Source of the DNA: Geodermatophilus pulveris
Lineage (GTDB): Bacteria; Actinomycetota; Actinomycetes; Mycobacteriales; Geodermatophilaceae
Direction of reading: 5' to 3'
Length of the DNA stretch: 64,000 nt
Assembly: GCF_900188375.1 (NCBI RefSeq)
Contig: NZ_FZOO01000012.1
Location: forward strand, 62,001 to 126,000
The position numbers and the translations under genes are program-made. The notes beneath the pieces are model-generated. The model was given only the letters and a program-made list of their open reading frames with translations. It was not told the DNA's origin and ran no database searches. Positions within the stretch are counted from its first letter, which is position 1, and every line of letters starts with the position of its first letter. Positions 16,521 to 25,900 of the stretch are shown piece by piece.

Positions 16521-17816
16521 TCACCGGATGTCGTCCGGGCCGGCCGAGCCGTCCAGCGCGTCGGGGCGGCCGGCGGCGGCCGCGCCCGGGTCGTCGGGCA
16601 GCGGCCGGTCGTTGAGGTGCGCGGCGGTGCCGGCCGGCTCGTCGGCGGGGACCTCGGCGCGGCGTCCGGACCGCAGGCCCAGGCGCAGCCGGCGGCGGGG
16701 CAGCCCGCCGTCCTGGGCCGCGGCCAGCAGCTCGGTCAGGTGCAGCACGCGCACCCGGGAGCGGCGGCGGCGCAGGCCGCCCACCAGCTGCCGCTGGCAG
16801 CCGGGGTTGACCGCGACGACGTAGTCGACGCCGGCGGCCTCGATCTGGTCGAGCTTGGGGGCCAGCACCCGGCGGCTGTCCCGCGGGCGCAGCAGCGAGT
16901 ACGACCCGGCCGAGCCGCAGCACTGCGCCGCGCCGGGCAGCTCGACGTAGTCGGCGACCGCGGCGATCAGCTCGCGGGGCTCCCGCCAGACGTCCATGCC
17001 GTTGCGCAGGTGGCAGGAGTCCTGCAGCGCGACCCGCGCCCGCCGGCCGTCGACCCGCAGCTCGCCCAGGGCGGTCGCGGGGTCGGCGGCCGCGTACTCG
17101 GAGAACTCCTTCACCCGGTCGCGGCCCAGCACCGAGGCCAGGTGCGCCGCGCAGCCGCCGGCGGTGGTGACGATCGTGCCGGGCAGCTGCTCGCCGAGCC
17201 GCCGGCCCAGCTCGCGGCCCAGCTCCAGGTCGCCGTTGTGGGCGTGCAGCGCCCCGCAGCAGCCCTGGTCGCCAGGGGCGTCGAGCTCCGGGCGCAGCCG
17301 CCGCGCGGCCCGGCTCACCGCCGGGAACAGCGCCCGCTCGAAGCAGCCGAGCATCAGGTGCGGGCCCTGCGGCGCGGCGGTCGCCGTGCGCGCGTGCCGG
17401 GAGAACAGCCCCAGCCGGCGGACCAGCCAGTTGCGGACGACGACGTTCGTCAGCACCCGCGCCAGCGGCGGCCGGCGGCGGCCCTGCCACTGGTGGGAGC
17501 GCCAGTGCTCCAGCAGCTCGCCGTACTGCACCCCCGCCGGGCAGACCGGCTCGCAGGCCCGGCAGCCCAGGCAGTAGGAGGCCTGCTCGCGCAGCGTCGC
17601 GTCGTCGTCGTCCAGGACGCCGGTCTCCAGGGCGCGCATCAGGGTGATCCGGCCGCGCGGGGAGGAGGCCTCGTCCAAGCTCTGCGCGTAGGTCGGGCAG
17701 GCCGGCAGGCAGAAGCCGCAGGAGATGCACCGGTCGAGCAGCTCGGCCGGGAAGATGCCGCGGGTCTGCCCGGCGGCGGCGAGGGCGTCGGTGCCCGGCG
17801 ACACCTCGGCGCTCAT
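16521..17816 (-). CDS. glcF: Glycolate oxidase iron-sulfur subunit
   Basis: 431 residues. Two ferredoxin-type 4Fe-4S motifs are visible: C30-I-S-C33-G-F-C36-L-P-A-C40-P and, about 50 residues later, C-L-G-C-R-A-C-E-P-V-C-P. Two CCG domains follow (G-C-C-G-A-L-H-A-H-N-G-D and Q-C-C-G-S-A-G-S-Y). The protein carries electrons from the FAD subunit encoded immediately upstream, whose stop overlaps this ATG by 4 bases, to the quinone pool in oxidation of glycolate or D-lactate. No glcE homologue is present; actinobacteria commonly have the two-subunit form. Confidence 0.92.
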   Translation of the reverse strand: MSAEVSPGTDALAAAGQTRGIFPAELLDRCISCGFCLPACPTYAQSLDEASSPRGRITLMRALETGVLDDDDATLREQASYCLGCRACEPVCPAGVQYGELLEHWRSHQWQGRRRPPLARVLTNVVVRNWLVRRLGLFSRHARTATAAPQGPHLMLGCFERALFPAVSRAARRLRPELDAPGDQGCCGALHAHNGDLELGRELGRRLGEQLPGTIVTTAGGCAAHLASVLGRDRVKEFSEYAAADPATALGELRVDGRRARVALQDSCHLRNGMDVWREPRELIAAVADYVELPGAAQCCGSAGSYSLLRPRDSRRVLAPKLDQIEAAGVDYVVAVNPGCQRQLVGGLRRRRSRVRVLHLTELLAAAQDGGLPRRRLRLGLRSGRRAEVPADEPAGTAAHLNDRPLPDDPGAAAAGRPDALDGSAGPDDIR

Positions 17817-19195
17817 GAGCCCACCTTGCCGGGGTTGAGGATGCCGGCCGGGTCGAACGCGGTCTTGATCCGCCGGGTCAGCGCCATCTGGTCGTCACCC
17901 AGCCGCTGGCGCAGGTAGGGCAGCTTGGCCGCCCCGACGCCGTGCTCGCCGGTGATCGTGCCGTCCATCCCGATGGCGGCGGTGAAGATCTCGGCGAAGG
18001 CGGCGTGGGTGCGCTCGGCGGCCTCGGTGTCCCGGACGTCGACCACCGCCGTCGGGTGCAGGTTGCCGTCGCCGGCGTGGCCGAACGTGCCGATCACCAG
18101 GTCGTGCCGGGCGGCGACGTCGTCGATCCGGTCGACCATCTCGGCCAGCCGGGGGCGGGGCACGGTGACGTCCTCCAGCACGGTGAGCGTGTCCAGCCGG
18201 GACAGCGCCGGGAGCGCGCAGCGGCGGGCGGCCAGCAGCGCCTCGGACTGGGCCACCTCCTTGGCCACGGTGACCTCCAGCGCGCCCTCGTCGGCGCACA
18301 GCTCGCCCATGCGGGTCAGGTTGCGCTCGACGGCGTCGGCCTCGCCGTCGTCGCCGAACAGCAGCAGCGCGCCGGCGTCGGAGCGCAGCCCCAGCTTCGC
18401 GTAGTCCTCCACCGCGCCGATGCAGGTGCGGTCCAGGAACTCCAGCGTCGCCGGCACCACGCCGTGGCCGAGGATCGCGGTGACCGCGCGGCCGGCGTCG
18501 GCCAGCGAGGAGAAGTAGGCCACCCCGGTGCTGGCGGTGGCGGGCATCGGGAGCAGCGCCAGCGTCACCTCGGTGATGACCCCCAGCGTGCCCTCCGAGC
18601 CGGTCATCAGCCGGGTCAGGTCGTAGCCGGCGACGTCCTTCCACAGCCGGCCGCCGGTGCGGATGACCTCACCGGTGGGCAGCACCACCTCCAGGCCGAG
18701 CACGTAGTTGCGGGTGACGCCGTACTTGAGGCCGCGCAGCCCGCCGGCGCAGGTGGCCACGTTGCCGCCGACGGTGGAGACGGTGCGGCTGCCGGGGTCC
18801 GGGGCGAACAGCAGCCCCTTGGCAGCGGCGGCGTCGGCGACCGTGGCGGTGGTGGCGCCCGGCTCGGCCCGGACCAGCAACTCCTCGTTGCTGATCTCCA
18901 GGACGCGGTCCATCCGGGTCAGCACCAGCAGGATGCCGCCCTGCAGCGGGACCGTGGCCGCGCACAGGTTCGAGCCGGCGCCGCGGGGCACCACCGGGAT
19001 GCGGTGGGCGGTGGCCAGCCGCAGCACGGCAGCGACCTCCGCGGTGCGCGCCGGGAAGACCACCGCGTCGGGCGGGGAGGAGAACAGCGGGGTGGCGTCG
19101 CGGGCGTAGGGCGCGACCTCGCCCGCCCCGGACCGCACGTGCTCGCGGCCGACGATCGACCCCAGCTCGGCCAGCACCCCGGGATCCAGCGCCAT
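17813..19195 (-). CDS. glcD: Glycolate oxidase FAD subunit
   Basis: 460 residues from the ATG at 19195, preceded by GAGAGGGG. The FAD_binding_4 domain (residues about 35-215) has V-V-P-R-G-A-G-S-N-L and P-D-P-G-S-R-T-V-S-T-V-G-G-N; the C-terminal FAD-oxidase domain ends with the signature G-H-A-G-D-G-N-L-H-P, G-E-H-G-V-G and F-D-P-A-G-I-L-N-P-G-K. This is the family of GlcD and D-lactate dehydrogenase. With glcF it should oxidise glycolate (or D-lactate) at the membrane. Which of the two substrates it prefers cannot be settled from sequence. Confidence 0.92.
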   Translation of the reverse strand: MALDPGVLAELGSIVGREHVRSGAGEVAPYARDATPLFSSPPDAVVFPARTAEVAAVLRLATAHRIPVVPRGAGSNLCAATVPLQGGILLVLTRMDRVLEISNEELLVRAEPGATTATVADAAAAKGLLFAPDPGSRTVSTVGGNVATCAGGLRGLKYGVTRNYVLGLEVVLPTGEVIRTGGRLWKDVAGYDLTRLMTGSEGTLGVITEVTLALLPMPATASTGVAYFSSLADAGRAVTAILGHGVVPATLEFLDRTCIGAVEDYAKLGLRSDAGALLLFGDDGEADAVERNLTRMGELCADEGALEVTVAKEVAQSEALLAARRCALPALSRLDTLTVLEDVTVPRPRLAEMVDRIDDVAARHDLVIGTFGHAGDGNLHPTAVVDVRDTEAAERTHAAFAEIFTAAIGMDGTITGEHGVGAAKLPYLRQRLGDDQMALTRRIKTAFDPAGILNPGKVGS

Positions 19196-19291
19196 GGCGA
19201 CACCCCTCTCGCGGCCCACGGGGCGGACTCCCCGGCGTGCGGACCGCAGCCGCCAGCGTAGTGACCCGCACGACACCCGGCCGGGCGGCTG

Positions 19292-20086
19292 TCAGACGCG
19301 GACCAGCAGCTCGCCGTGCAGCATCCCGAGCCAGCCGTCGTCCGCGGCGGCCCAGCGGCGCCAGGCGGCGGCGACCTCCGCCAGCTCGGCCGTCGTCGCC
19401 AGCCCGGAGGCGAGTGCCTGCTCGGCGAAGGCCGACGCCGTCGCCCGGCCGGCCCAGGAGGTCCCCCACCACTCCCGCTCGGCGGGCGAGGCGTGGCACC
19501 AGGCACTCGCCGAGGCGGTGACGTCGCGCAGCCCGGCCGCGTGCGCCCAGCCGAGCAGCCGGCGTCCGGCGTCGGGCTCGGCGCCGTTGCGCCGGGCCAC
19601 CCGGTGGTAGAGGTCCAGCCAGCGGTCCAGGCCGACGTCCGCCGGGGCCCAGGTGACCGTGGCGTAGTCGACGTCCCGGACGGCGACCAGCCCGCCCGGC
19701 CGGCAGACGCGGGCCATCTCGCGCAGCGCCGCGACCGGGTCGGTGAGGTGCTGCAGCACCTGGTGGGCGTGCACCACGTCGAACGAGTCGTCGGCGGCGC
19801 CGAGGGCGCAGGCGTCGCCGACGGCGAACCGGACCGGCAGGCCCCGTTCCACGGCCAGCGCCCGGGCCTCGTCCAGCGGGTCGGGCGAGACGTCGACCGC
19901 CAGCACCCGCCCCGGGGCCACGCGCCCGGCCAGGTCGACGGTGATCGTGCCGGGGCCGCAGCCGACGTCCAGCAGGTCCAGGCCGGGTCGCAGGTGCGGG
20001 AGCAGGTACGCCGCGGAGTTCTCCGCCGTCCGCCACCGGTGGGACCGCAGGACCGGCTCGGCGTGCCCGTGGGTGTAGGTGTCCAC
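19292..20086 (-). CDS. Class I SAM-dependent methyltransferase
   Basis: 264 residues from GTG. Motif I L-L-D-V-G-C-G-P-G-T-I-T is at residues about 38-49, the acidic end of strand 2 is V-D-V-S, and F-D-V-V-H-A-H-Q-V-L-Q-H-L is motif IV of the UbiE/Methyltransf_11 type. The N-terminus Y-T-H-G-H-A-E-P-V-L-R-S-H-R-W-R-T is a common lead in actinobacterial members. Acceptor unknown. It is divergent from the FUSC gene over 66 bases. Confidence 0.88.
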   Translation of the reverse strand: MDTYTHGHAEPVLRSHRWRTAENSAAYLLPHLRPGLDLLDVGCGPGTITVDLAGRVAPGRVLAVDVSPDPLDEARALAVERGLPVRFAVGDACALGAADDSFDVVHAHQVLQHLTDPVAALREMARVCRPGGLVAVRDVDYATVTWAPADVGLDRWLDLYHRVARRNGAEPDAGRRLLGWAHAAGLRDVTASASAWCHASPAEREWWGTSWAGRATASAFAEQALASGLATTAELAEVAAAWRRWAAADDGWLGMLHGELLVRV

Positions 20087-20152
20087 GGGCCGAGCGTCGC
20101 CCTCCTCCCACCGCACGGGAAGAGGTGTCCCACGCTGCGGGAGGGGGACCCG

Positions 20153-21280
20153 GTGCGGCGGTGGGTCCCGGCACCGGTCACCCTGGCTCCCGTGGGAGCG
20201 CTGTGGGTGCGGCTGCACCGTCCCGCCGTGCAGCGCGGGGTGCGGGCCGCGGTGGCGGCCGGGCTGGCCTGGCAGGTGGCCGTCCTGCTGCCGCCGCTGC
20301 TGAGCGAGTACGCCTACTACGCCCCGCTCGGCGCGGTGATCGCGGTGCACCCCACGATCGCCGACTCGGCCGGCGCCGCCTGGCGCAGCGTGCTGGCCAT
20401 CCTCGCGGGGTTCGCCCTGGCCGTGGGCCTGTACGAGCTGACCCGGGCGGTGCCGAACGCGCTCACCATCGCCCTGATCGTCGCCGCCGCGGTCGCCGTC
20501 GAGCAGTGGCGGCTGTGGCGCGAGCAGGCCAGCTGGGTCAGCTTCGCCGCCGTCCTGATGATGACCGTGGGCCTCGACGACCCCGCCGCCTACGTGCTGC
20601 GCTACGCCGGGCTGACGCTGCTCGGCGGCGTGATCGGCGTGCTGGTCACCACCGTGCTCTTCCCGCCGCTGCAGCTCACCCGCGCCGTCGAGCAGATCTC
20701 GGCCACCCGCTCGCTGCTCGCCGCGCACCTCGACGGGATCGCCGTGACGCTGCGCGAGGGCCGGGTCCCCGAGCCCGCCGAGTGGTCCGGTCGCTCGCAG
20801 GCACTGGACCGGGCGCTGGAGCGGATGCGCGCCGCCGAGGCCGCGGTCGAGCGGGCCCGCCGGGCCAACCCGCGGGCCCGGCGCTGGCAGGGCCGGGCCC
20901 GCGGCATCCGGGAGGAGTCCCGCGCGCTGGACCGCGTCGCCGTCCTCGTCGACGACCTCACCTCGCTGGTCGTCGAGTTCCAGCCGCACAGGCGCGGTGT
21001 CGACCGGGTCGAGGCCGGCACCGGCTGGGTGCTCGCCGAGGCGCTGTCCGGGCTGGCCGGCGTCGTCCGCACGCCGCACCACAGCACCGACGGGACGCCG
21101 GACCACCGGGACGAGCGGATAGCCGCCACCGAGGCCGCGCTGGACCGGCTGGTCGGCCTGCTGCGCACCTCCCGGCCGGCCGACGAGGACGGCTTCCTCG
21201 CCCTGGGCGCGGTGGCGGTCGGGGTGCGCCGGGGGCTCACCGCCCTCGGCGCGCGCCGCAGGCAGTACCAGCCCGCCTGA
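20153..21280 (+). CDS. FUSC-family membrane protein
   Basis: 375 residues from the GTG at 20153, 7 bases after GAGGGGG. The N-terminal half (residues about 20-180) contains five to six helices with A-V-A-A-G-L-A-W-Q-V and Y-A-P-L-G-A-V-I-A-V-H-P-T-I, matching the FUSC/aromatic acid exporter fold. The C-terminal half is a helical cytoplasmic domain rich in Arg and Glu, likely coiled coil (A-L-D-R-A-L-E-R-M-R-A-A-E-A-A-V-E-R). Relatives include AaeB-type exporters; a transport role is plausible but substrate unknown. Confidence 0.82.
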   Translation: MRRWVPAPVTLAPVGALWVRLHRPAVQRGVRAAVAAGLAWQVAVLLPPLLSEYAYYAPLGAVIAVHPTIADSAGAAWRSVLAILAGFALAVGLYELTRAVPNALTIALIVAAAVAVEQWRLWREQASWVSFAAVLMMTVGLDDPAAYVLRYAGLTLLGGVIGVLVTTVLFPPLQLTRAVEQISATRSLLAAHLDGIAVTLREGRVPEPAEWSGRSQALDRALERMRAAEAAVERARRANPRARRWQGRARGIREESRALDRVAVLVDDLTSLVVEFQPHRRGVDRVEAGTGWVLAEALSGLAGVVRTPHHSTDGTPDHRDERIAATEAALDRLVGLLRTSRPADEDGFLALGAVAVGVRRGLTALGARRRQYQPA

Positions 21281-21296
21281 GCCGCCCGCGCCCTCC

Positions 21297-22742
21297 TCAG
21301 CCGCGCGGGGACAGGGCGTGGCCGGAGGAGAACACGCCACCGGGATCGACGGCGTCCTTGAGCGCCAGCAGCCGCTCGCGCACCGCCGGCGGGTAGGAGG
21401 CGGCCACCTCGGCGGGCTCGGAGACGTCGCCGAGGAAGTTGGTCATGGACCCCGGCGCCGCCCACGGCTGCAGCGCGGCCAGCACCCCGCGGCCGGCCCG
21501 CGGCAGCACCTCGGCGAGCTCGGGCACCATCGGGCCGAGCACGAACACCGACCAGGCCGCGTCCCGGCCGGCCACCGCGTTCGGCACGCGCGGCGCGCGG
21601 GCCAGCGCGCCGCCCATCAGCCGGATCTCGGCCAGCACCAGCGGCACCTGCACCTGCGGCCCGGCCGCGGCGAGGAACACCTCGACGGTCTCCGCGGTGA
21701 GCTCGGCCAGCAGCATGCCCTTCTCCCAGGCGGGCATCGGGTCCTTCGGGTCCATGTGCACCGCGTCCAGCTCGGTGGTCAGCAGCGGGGCGACGTGGCC
21801 GACGACGATCCGCCCGGCCGCCCGCATCGGCTCGAGCAGCCGCTCACCCTCGGCCGGGTCGTCCCCGCAGTGGGCGTAGCGCAGGTGGACGACGGTCTGC
21901 CCGCGCAGCGGCGGGGGCAGCTCCTCCATCGGCGGCAGCCGCAGGACGGCGATCGACGTCCCGACCTCCTCGGGCAGCGTCGGGGCCCACGCGCGGAAGG
22001 CGTGCAGCACCGCGGGGGCGTCCTCGGCGGCGAAGAAGATGCCGCCCCCGACCACCGAGCGCACCGGGAAGAGCCCGAACTCCAGCGAGGTGACGATGCC
22101 GAAGTTGGCCTTGCCGCCGCGCACCGCCCAGAACAGCTCGGGCTCGGTGTCGGCGCTCACCGTCCGCAGCGCGCCGTCGGCGGTCACGATGTCGAAGGAG
22201 ACGACGGCGTCGGCGGCGAAGCCGTACCGGCGGCCCAGGGAGCCCATCCCGCCGCCGAGGGTGTAGCCGACAACCCCGACGTCGGACGACGACCCGCACA
22301 GGCCGGTCAGCCCGTGCTCGGCCGCGGCGGCCAGCACCTTCTCCCACTTCACGCCGGCCTCCACGCGGGCGGTGCGGCGGACCGGGTCGACGGAGACGCC
22401 CTGCATGCGGCGGGTCGACACCAGCACCGCGCCGTCGGCGTTGCGGACCGGTCCGTGCCCGGTGGCCTGGACGGCGACCGGCAGGCCGCGCGCGGCGGCC
22501 CAGCCGACGGCGGCGGCGACGTCCGCGGCGCAGGTCGCGCCCACGGCGACGGCCGGGGTGTGCCGGACGGCGACGTTCCAGGTGGCGACCTCGGCGGCCA
22601 GCCCCTCCTCACCGGCGGCGTGGACCGGGCCGTGCACCCGGCGGCGCAGGTCGTCGAGGTCGGCGGCCGGTACGGCGGCGGCGGGGCGGCGCGGGGCCGG
22701 GACGGTGGGGGTGGCGGTGCGGAGCTCGGTGGAGCTGGTCAT
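21297..22742 (-). CDS. FAD-linked oxidase, berberine-bridge (BBE) family
   Basis: 481 residues. The PCMH-type FAD domain (residues about 60-235) has V-Q-A-T-G-H-G-P, where the His is the expected covalent FAD link, and V-G-Y-T-L-G-G-G-M-G-S-L. The bicovalent Cys of plant BBE enzymes is not at its place, so attachment is probably monocovalent, as in 6-hydroxynicotine oxidases. The C-terminus reads D-A-V-D-P-G-G-V-F-S-S-G-H-A, a degenerate form of the BBE tail (usual Y-D-P-x-x-x-F). It is divergent from a SARP-type regulator across 162 bases with 11-base-spaced repeats, and is the best candidate target of that regulator. Substrate unknown. Confidence 0.88.
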   Translation of the reverse strand: MTSSTELRTATPTVPAPRRPAAAVPAADLDDLRRRVHGPVHAAGEEGLAAEVATWNVAVRHTPAVAVGATCAADVAAAVGWAAARGLPVAVQATGHGPVRNADGAVLVSTRRMQGVSVDPVRRTARVEAGVKWEKVLAAAAEHGLTGLCGSSSDVGVVGYTLGGGMGSLGRRYGFAADAVVSFDIVTADGALRTVSADTEPELFWAVRGGKANFGIVTSLEFGLFPVRSVVGGGIFFAAEDAPAVLHAFRAWAPTLPEEVGTSIAVLRLPPMEELPPPLRGQTVVHLRYAHCGDDPAEGERLLEPMRAAGRIVVGHVAPLLTTELDAVHMDPKDPMPAWEKGMLLAELTAETVEVFLAAAGPQVQVPLVLAEIRLMGGALARAPRVPNAVAGRDAAWSVFVLGPMVPELAEVLPRAGRGVLAALQPWAAPGSMTNFLGDVSEPAEVAASYPPAVRERLLALKDAVDPGGVFSSGHALSPRG

Positions 22743-22788
22743 GGTGGCGCTTCCTCGGCGGGTGCGGCGGGGGTTCGGGACGGCGACG

Positions 22789-22843
22789 AGACTGGCGCCG
22801 TCCCCTTGCCGCGCACTTGTCCCCGGCTTGGCCGCGGGCTTGC
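22789..22843. promoter_or_regulatory. SARP-like direct repeats between the oxidase and regulator genes
   Basis: CTTG occurs at 22805, 22816, 22827 and 22839, i.e. steps of 11, 11 and 12 bases; the heptads read CCTTGCC, ACTTGTC and GCTTGGC. SARP proteins bind heptad direct repeats at 11-base steps placed about 8 bases from a -10. On the minus strand a CAGTCT (22789-22794) sits 9 bases from the nearest heptad, pointing to activation of the FAD oxidase gene. The repeats are seen directly; binding is inference. Confidence 0.55.
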
Positions 22844-22904
22844 GGTCGACCGGCAGCGCCCGGTGCCTCCCGCAGCGGGCCGGGAGCTGCCAGGATCGCG
22901 GGTC

Positions 22905-25900
22905 GTGCGCTACCGCGTCCTCGGTCCCCTGGAGGTCGAGGACGACGCCGGCCGGGCCGTCGACGTCGGCGGCGCGAAGCCGCGGGCGCTGTTGGCCCTG
23001 CTGCTCGCCGAGCCCGGACGGGTGGTCGGCGTCGACCGGATCATCGCGGCGCTGTGGGGCGACACCCCGCCGCCGGCGGTCACCGGCACCCTGCAGGCCC
23101 ACGTCTCGCACCTGCGGCGGGTGCTGGAGCCGGCCCGCGGCCCGCGCCAGCCGCCGACCGTGCTGCTCACCCGGCCCCCGGGATACCTGCTGCAGGCCGG
23201 CGCCGCCGAGCTGGACAGCCTGCGCTTCGCCCGGCTGGTCGACGAGGGCGACCGGGCGGTGAGCGGCGGGGAGCCGGCGCGCGGGGTGGCGCTGCTGGAC
23301 CGGGCGCTGCAGCTGTGGCGCGGCGAGCCGCTGCCCGAGCTCGGCGACCTGCCCAGCGCCGCGACCGACCGGCTGCGGCTGACCGAGCTGCGCGTGCGCG
23401 CCCGCGAGCGGCGCTGCGACGCGCTGCTGGCGACCGGCCGGCCGGACGCCGCCGTCACCGACCTGGAGCACCTGGTCGTCGAGCACCCGCTGCGCGAGCG
23501 GCTGTGGGCGCGGCTGGTCACCGCGCTGTACGCCGCCGACCGGCAGGCCGACGCGCTCGACGCGGTGCGCCGGTGCACCGACCGGCTCCGCGACGAGCTG
23601 GGCATCGACCCCGGCCCGGAGCTGCGCGACCTCGAGCGGGCGGTGCTGCGCCAGGACCCGCGGCTCACCGAGCGCGTGCCCCGCCCGGTGCTGTCCGTCG
23701 TCCCCGCGCCGGCGTCGCTGCCGGCCACGGCGCCCGACGCGGACGAGCTGGTCGGCCGGCAGGCGGAGCTGGCCGCGCTGCGGGCGGTCGCCGAGCAGGC
23801 GGCCGGCGGCCGGCCGGGCGTGGTCGTCCTCGACGGGGAGGCCGGCATCGGCAAGACCCGGCTGGCCGGCGCGGCCGCGGACACGGCCCGGGCGGCCGGG
23901 TGGTCGGTGGCCTGGAGCCGGTGCGCCGACGACGCCGGCGCGCCGGCGCTGTGGCCGTGGACCCAGGTGCTCGAGCAGCTCGGCCAGGAGCAGCTCGCCC
24001 TGCCGGCCGAGGACGCCGTGGGGGACGCCGACGCCGCCCGCTTCGGCCTCTTCCAGGACCTGCGCGCCCGCCTGGCGGCCACCGCCGCGCCCCGCCCGGT
24101 GCTCGTCGTCCTCGACGACCTGCAGGGCGCCGACACCACCTCGGTGGCGCTGCTCGCGCTGCTGGCCCGGCACCTCCCCGCGGTGCCGCTGCTCGTCGTC
24201 GTCACCGTCCGCACCGTCGGCGAGGAGCTGTCCGGGGCGGTCGTCGACTGCCTGGCCCGGCTCGCCCGGGAGCCGGCGTGCACCCGGCTGCGGCTGGGCG
24301 GGCTGGGCACCGACGACGTCGCCGCGCTGCTCGCCGCCCGGCTGGGCTCGGTCGGCGACCGGTCGCTGGCCGCGGCGGTGCACGACCGCACCGGCGGCAA
24401 CCCGTTCTTCGTCGGCGAGCTGTCCCGCTGGATGGTCGGCGCGCACGACCTGCACCTGGACTCCGTCCCGGTCCCGCCGTCGGTGGGCGAGGTGCTGCGC
24501 GCCCGGCTGGACCGCCTGCCCCCGGCCACCCGGACGGTGCTGGAGCTGGCCGCGGTCGCCGGGCGCGAGGTCGGCATCGACCTGCTGGAGGCCGCGGGCA
24601 CCCCGGCCGAGGAGGCGCTGACCGCCCTGGACCCGGCGGTCGCCGCCGGGCTGGTCGTCGAGGGCACCCGGCCGTGGAGCTGGCGGTTCGCGCACGCGCT
24701 GGTGCAGGAGGTGCTGGCCGGCGACCTGCCGGCGCTGCGGCGGGCGCGGCTGCACGCGCGGCTGGGTGAGGCGCTCGAGCGGCGGCTGCCCACCACGGCC
24801 GACGACGAGCAGGTCGAGCGGCTGGCACACCACTACGTCGCGGCCCTGCCGGTGACCGGCCCCGGCCCCGCGCGGCTGTGGTCCGCGGCCGCGGCGCGCA
24901 CCGCCCGCGCCCGCCTGGCCCATGGCGAGGCCGCCGTGCACACCCGGCGGGCGCTGGACCTGCTCGACCCCGGCGCGCCGGACGCCGCGCGCACCCGGCA
25001 CGACCTGCTCACCGCCCTCGGCAGCGACCTGCTGCGCAGCGGCCAGCTCATGGAGGCCCGCGAGGTGGTCGCCGAGGCGATCACGGTGGCCCGGCAGCTC
25101 GGCGACCGGCAGTGCCTCGCCGAGGCCGCGGCCGTCTGGGGCAGCGTCACGCTGTGGAACTGGCGGCCGCACGGCGTGGTGGACGACGACATGGTGGCGC
25201 TGCTCGACGACCTGGTCGCCGAGCGCCCCGACGACGACCCGATGACCGCCCGGCTGCTGGGCACCCTCGGCGTCGAGCTGGCCTTCGGCCCGGACGACCG
25301 CGGCGTGCGGGCCGCCCGGCGGGCGGTCGAGCTGGCCCGGCGGACCGGCGACCCGGAGCTGCTGGGCCGGACGCTGAACAACTTCAGCCTGGCGGTGTGG
25401 GGGCGCCCGGGGGCGGCGGAGCTGCGGCTGGCGGCGGCCGACGAGACGCTGGAGCTGGCCGGGAGCGGGCTGCCGCGGCGCACCGAGTTCACCGCCCACC
25501 TGCACCGCGCGGCGGTCCGGCTGCACCTGGGCGACCTGGCCGGGTTCGAGGCCGACCACGCCCAGGCCCGGCGGCTGGCCGTCTCGCTCGGCGGACCCGA
25601 GGTGCGCCCGCACGTGCTGTGGCAGGCCGGCGGGCTGGCCTGGCTGCGCGGGGACGCCGCCCGCGCCGAGGAGCTGACCACCGAGGCCTACGAGCGGTTC
25701 CGCCGGGTCACCCCGCACGCCCGGCACGCCTACGCGGCGCACCAGTTCACCCTGCGGCGGGCCGACTCCCGCCAGGGCGACGCGCTGCCGCTGCTGGTGG
25801 AGACCGGCGACGAGGGCAGCCCCCTGCTGCAGGAGATGGCGGTGCTGGCGGCCGCGGAGTCCGGGGACCTCGCCGAGGCCCGCCGGCTGCGGGCGCGGTG

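Noticed and set aside
21297-25742. A 1481-codon open frame on the minus strand across the SARP gene
   Set aside because: Only its first part (the FAD oxidase, 21297-22742) is a gene. The rest is antisense to the SARP coding region, with Gln/Arg/Gly-rich nonsense typical of high-GC frames.
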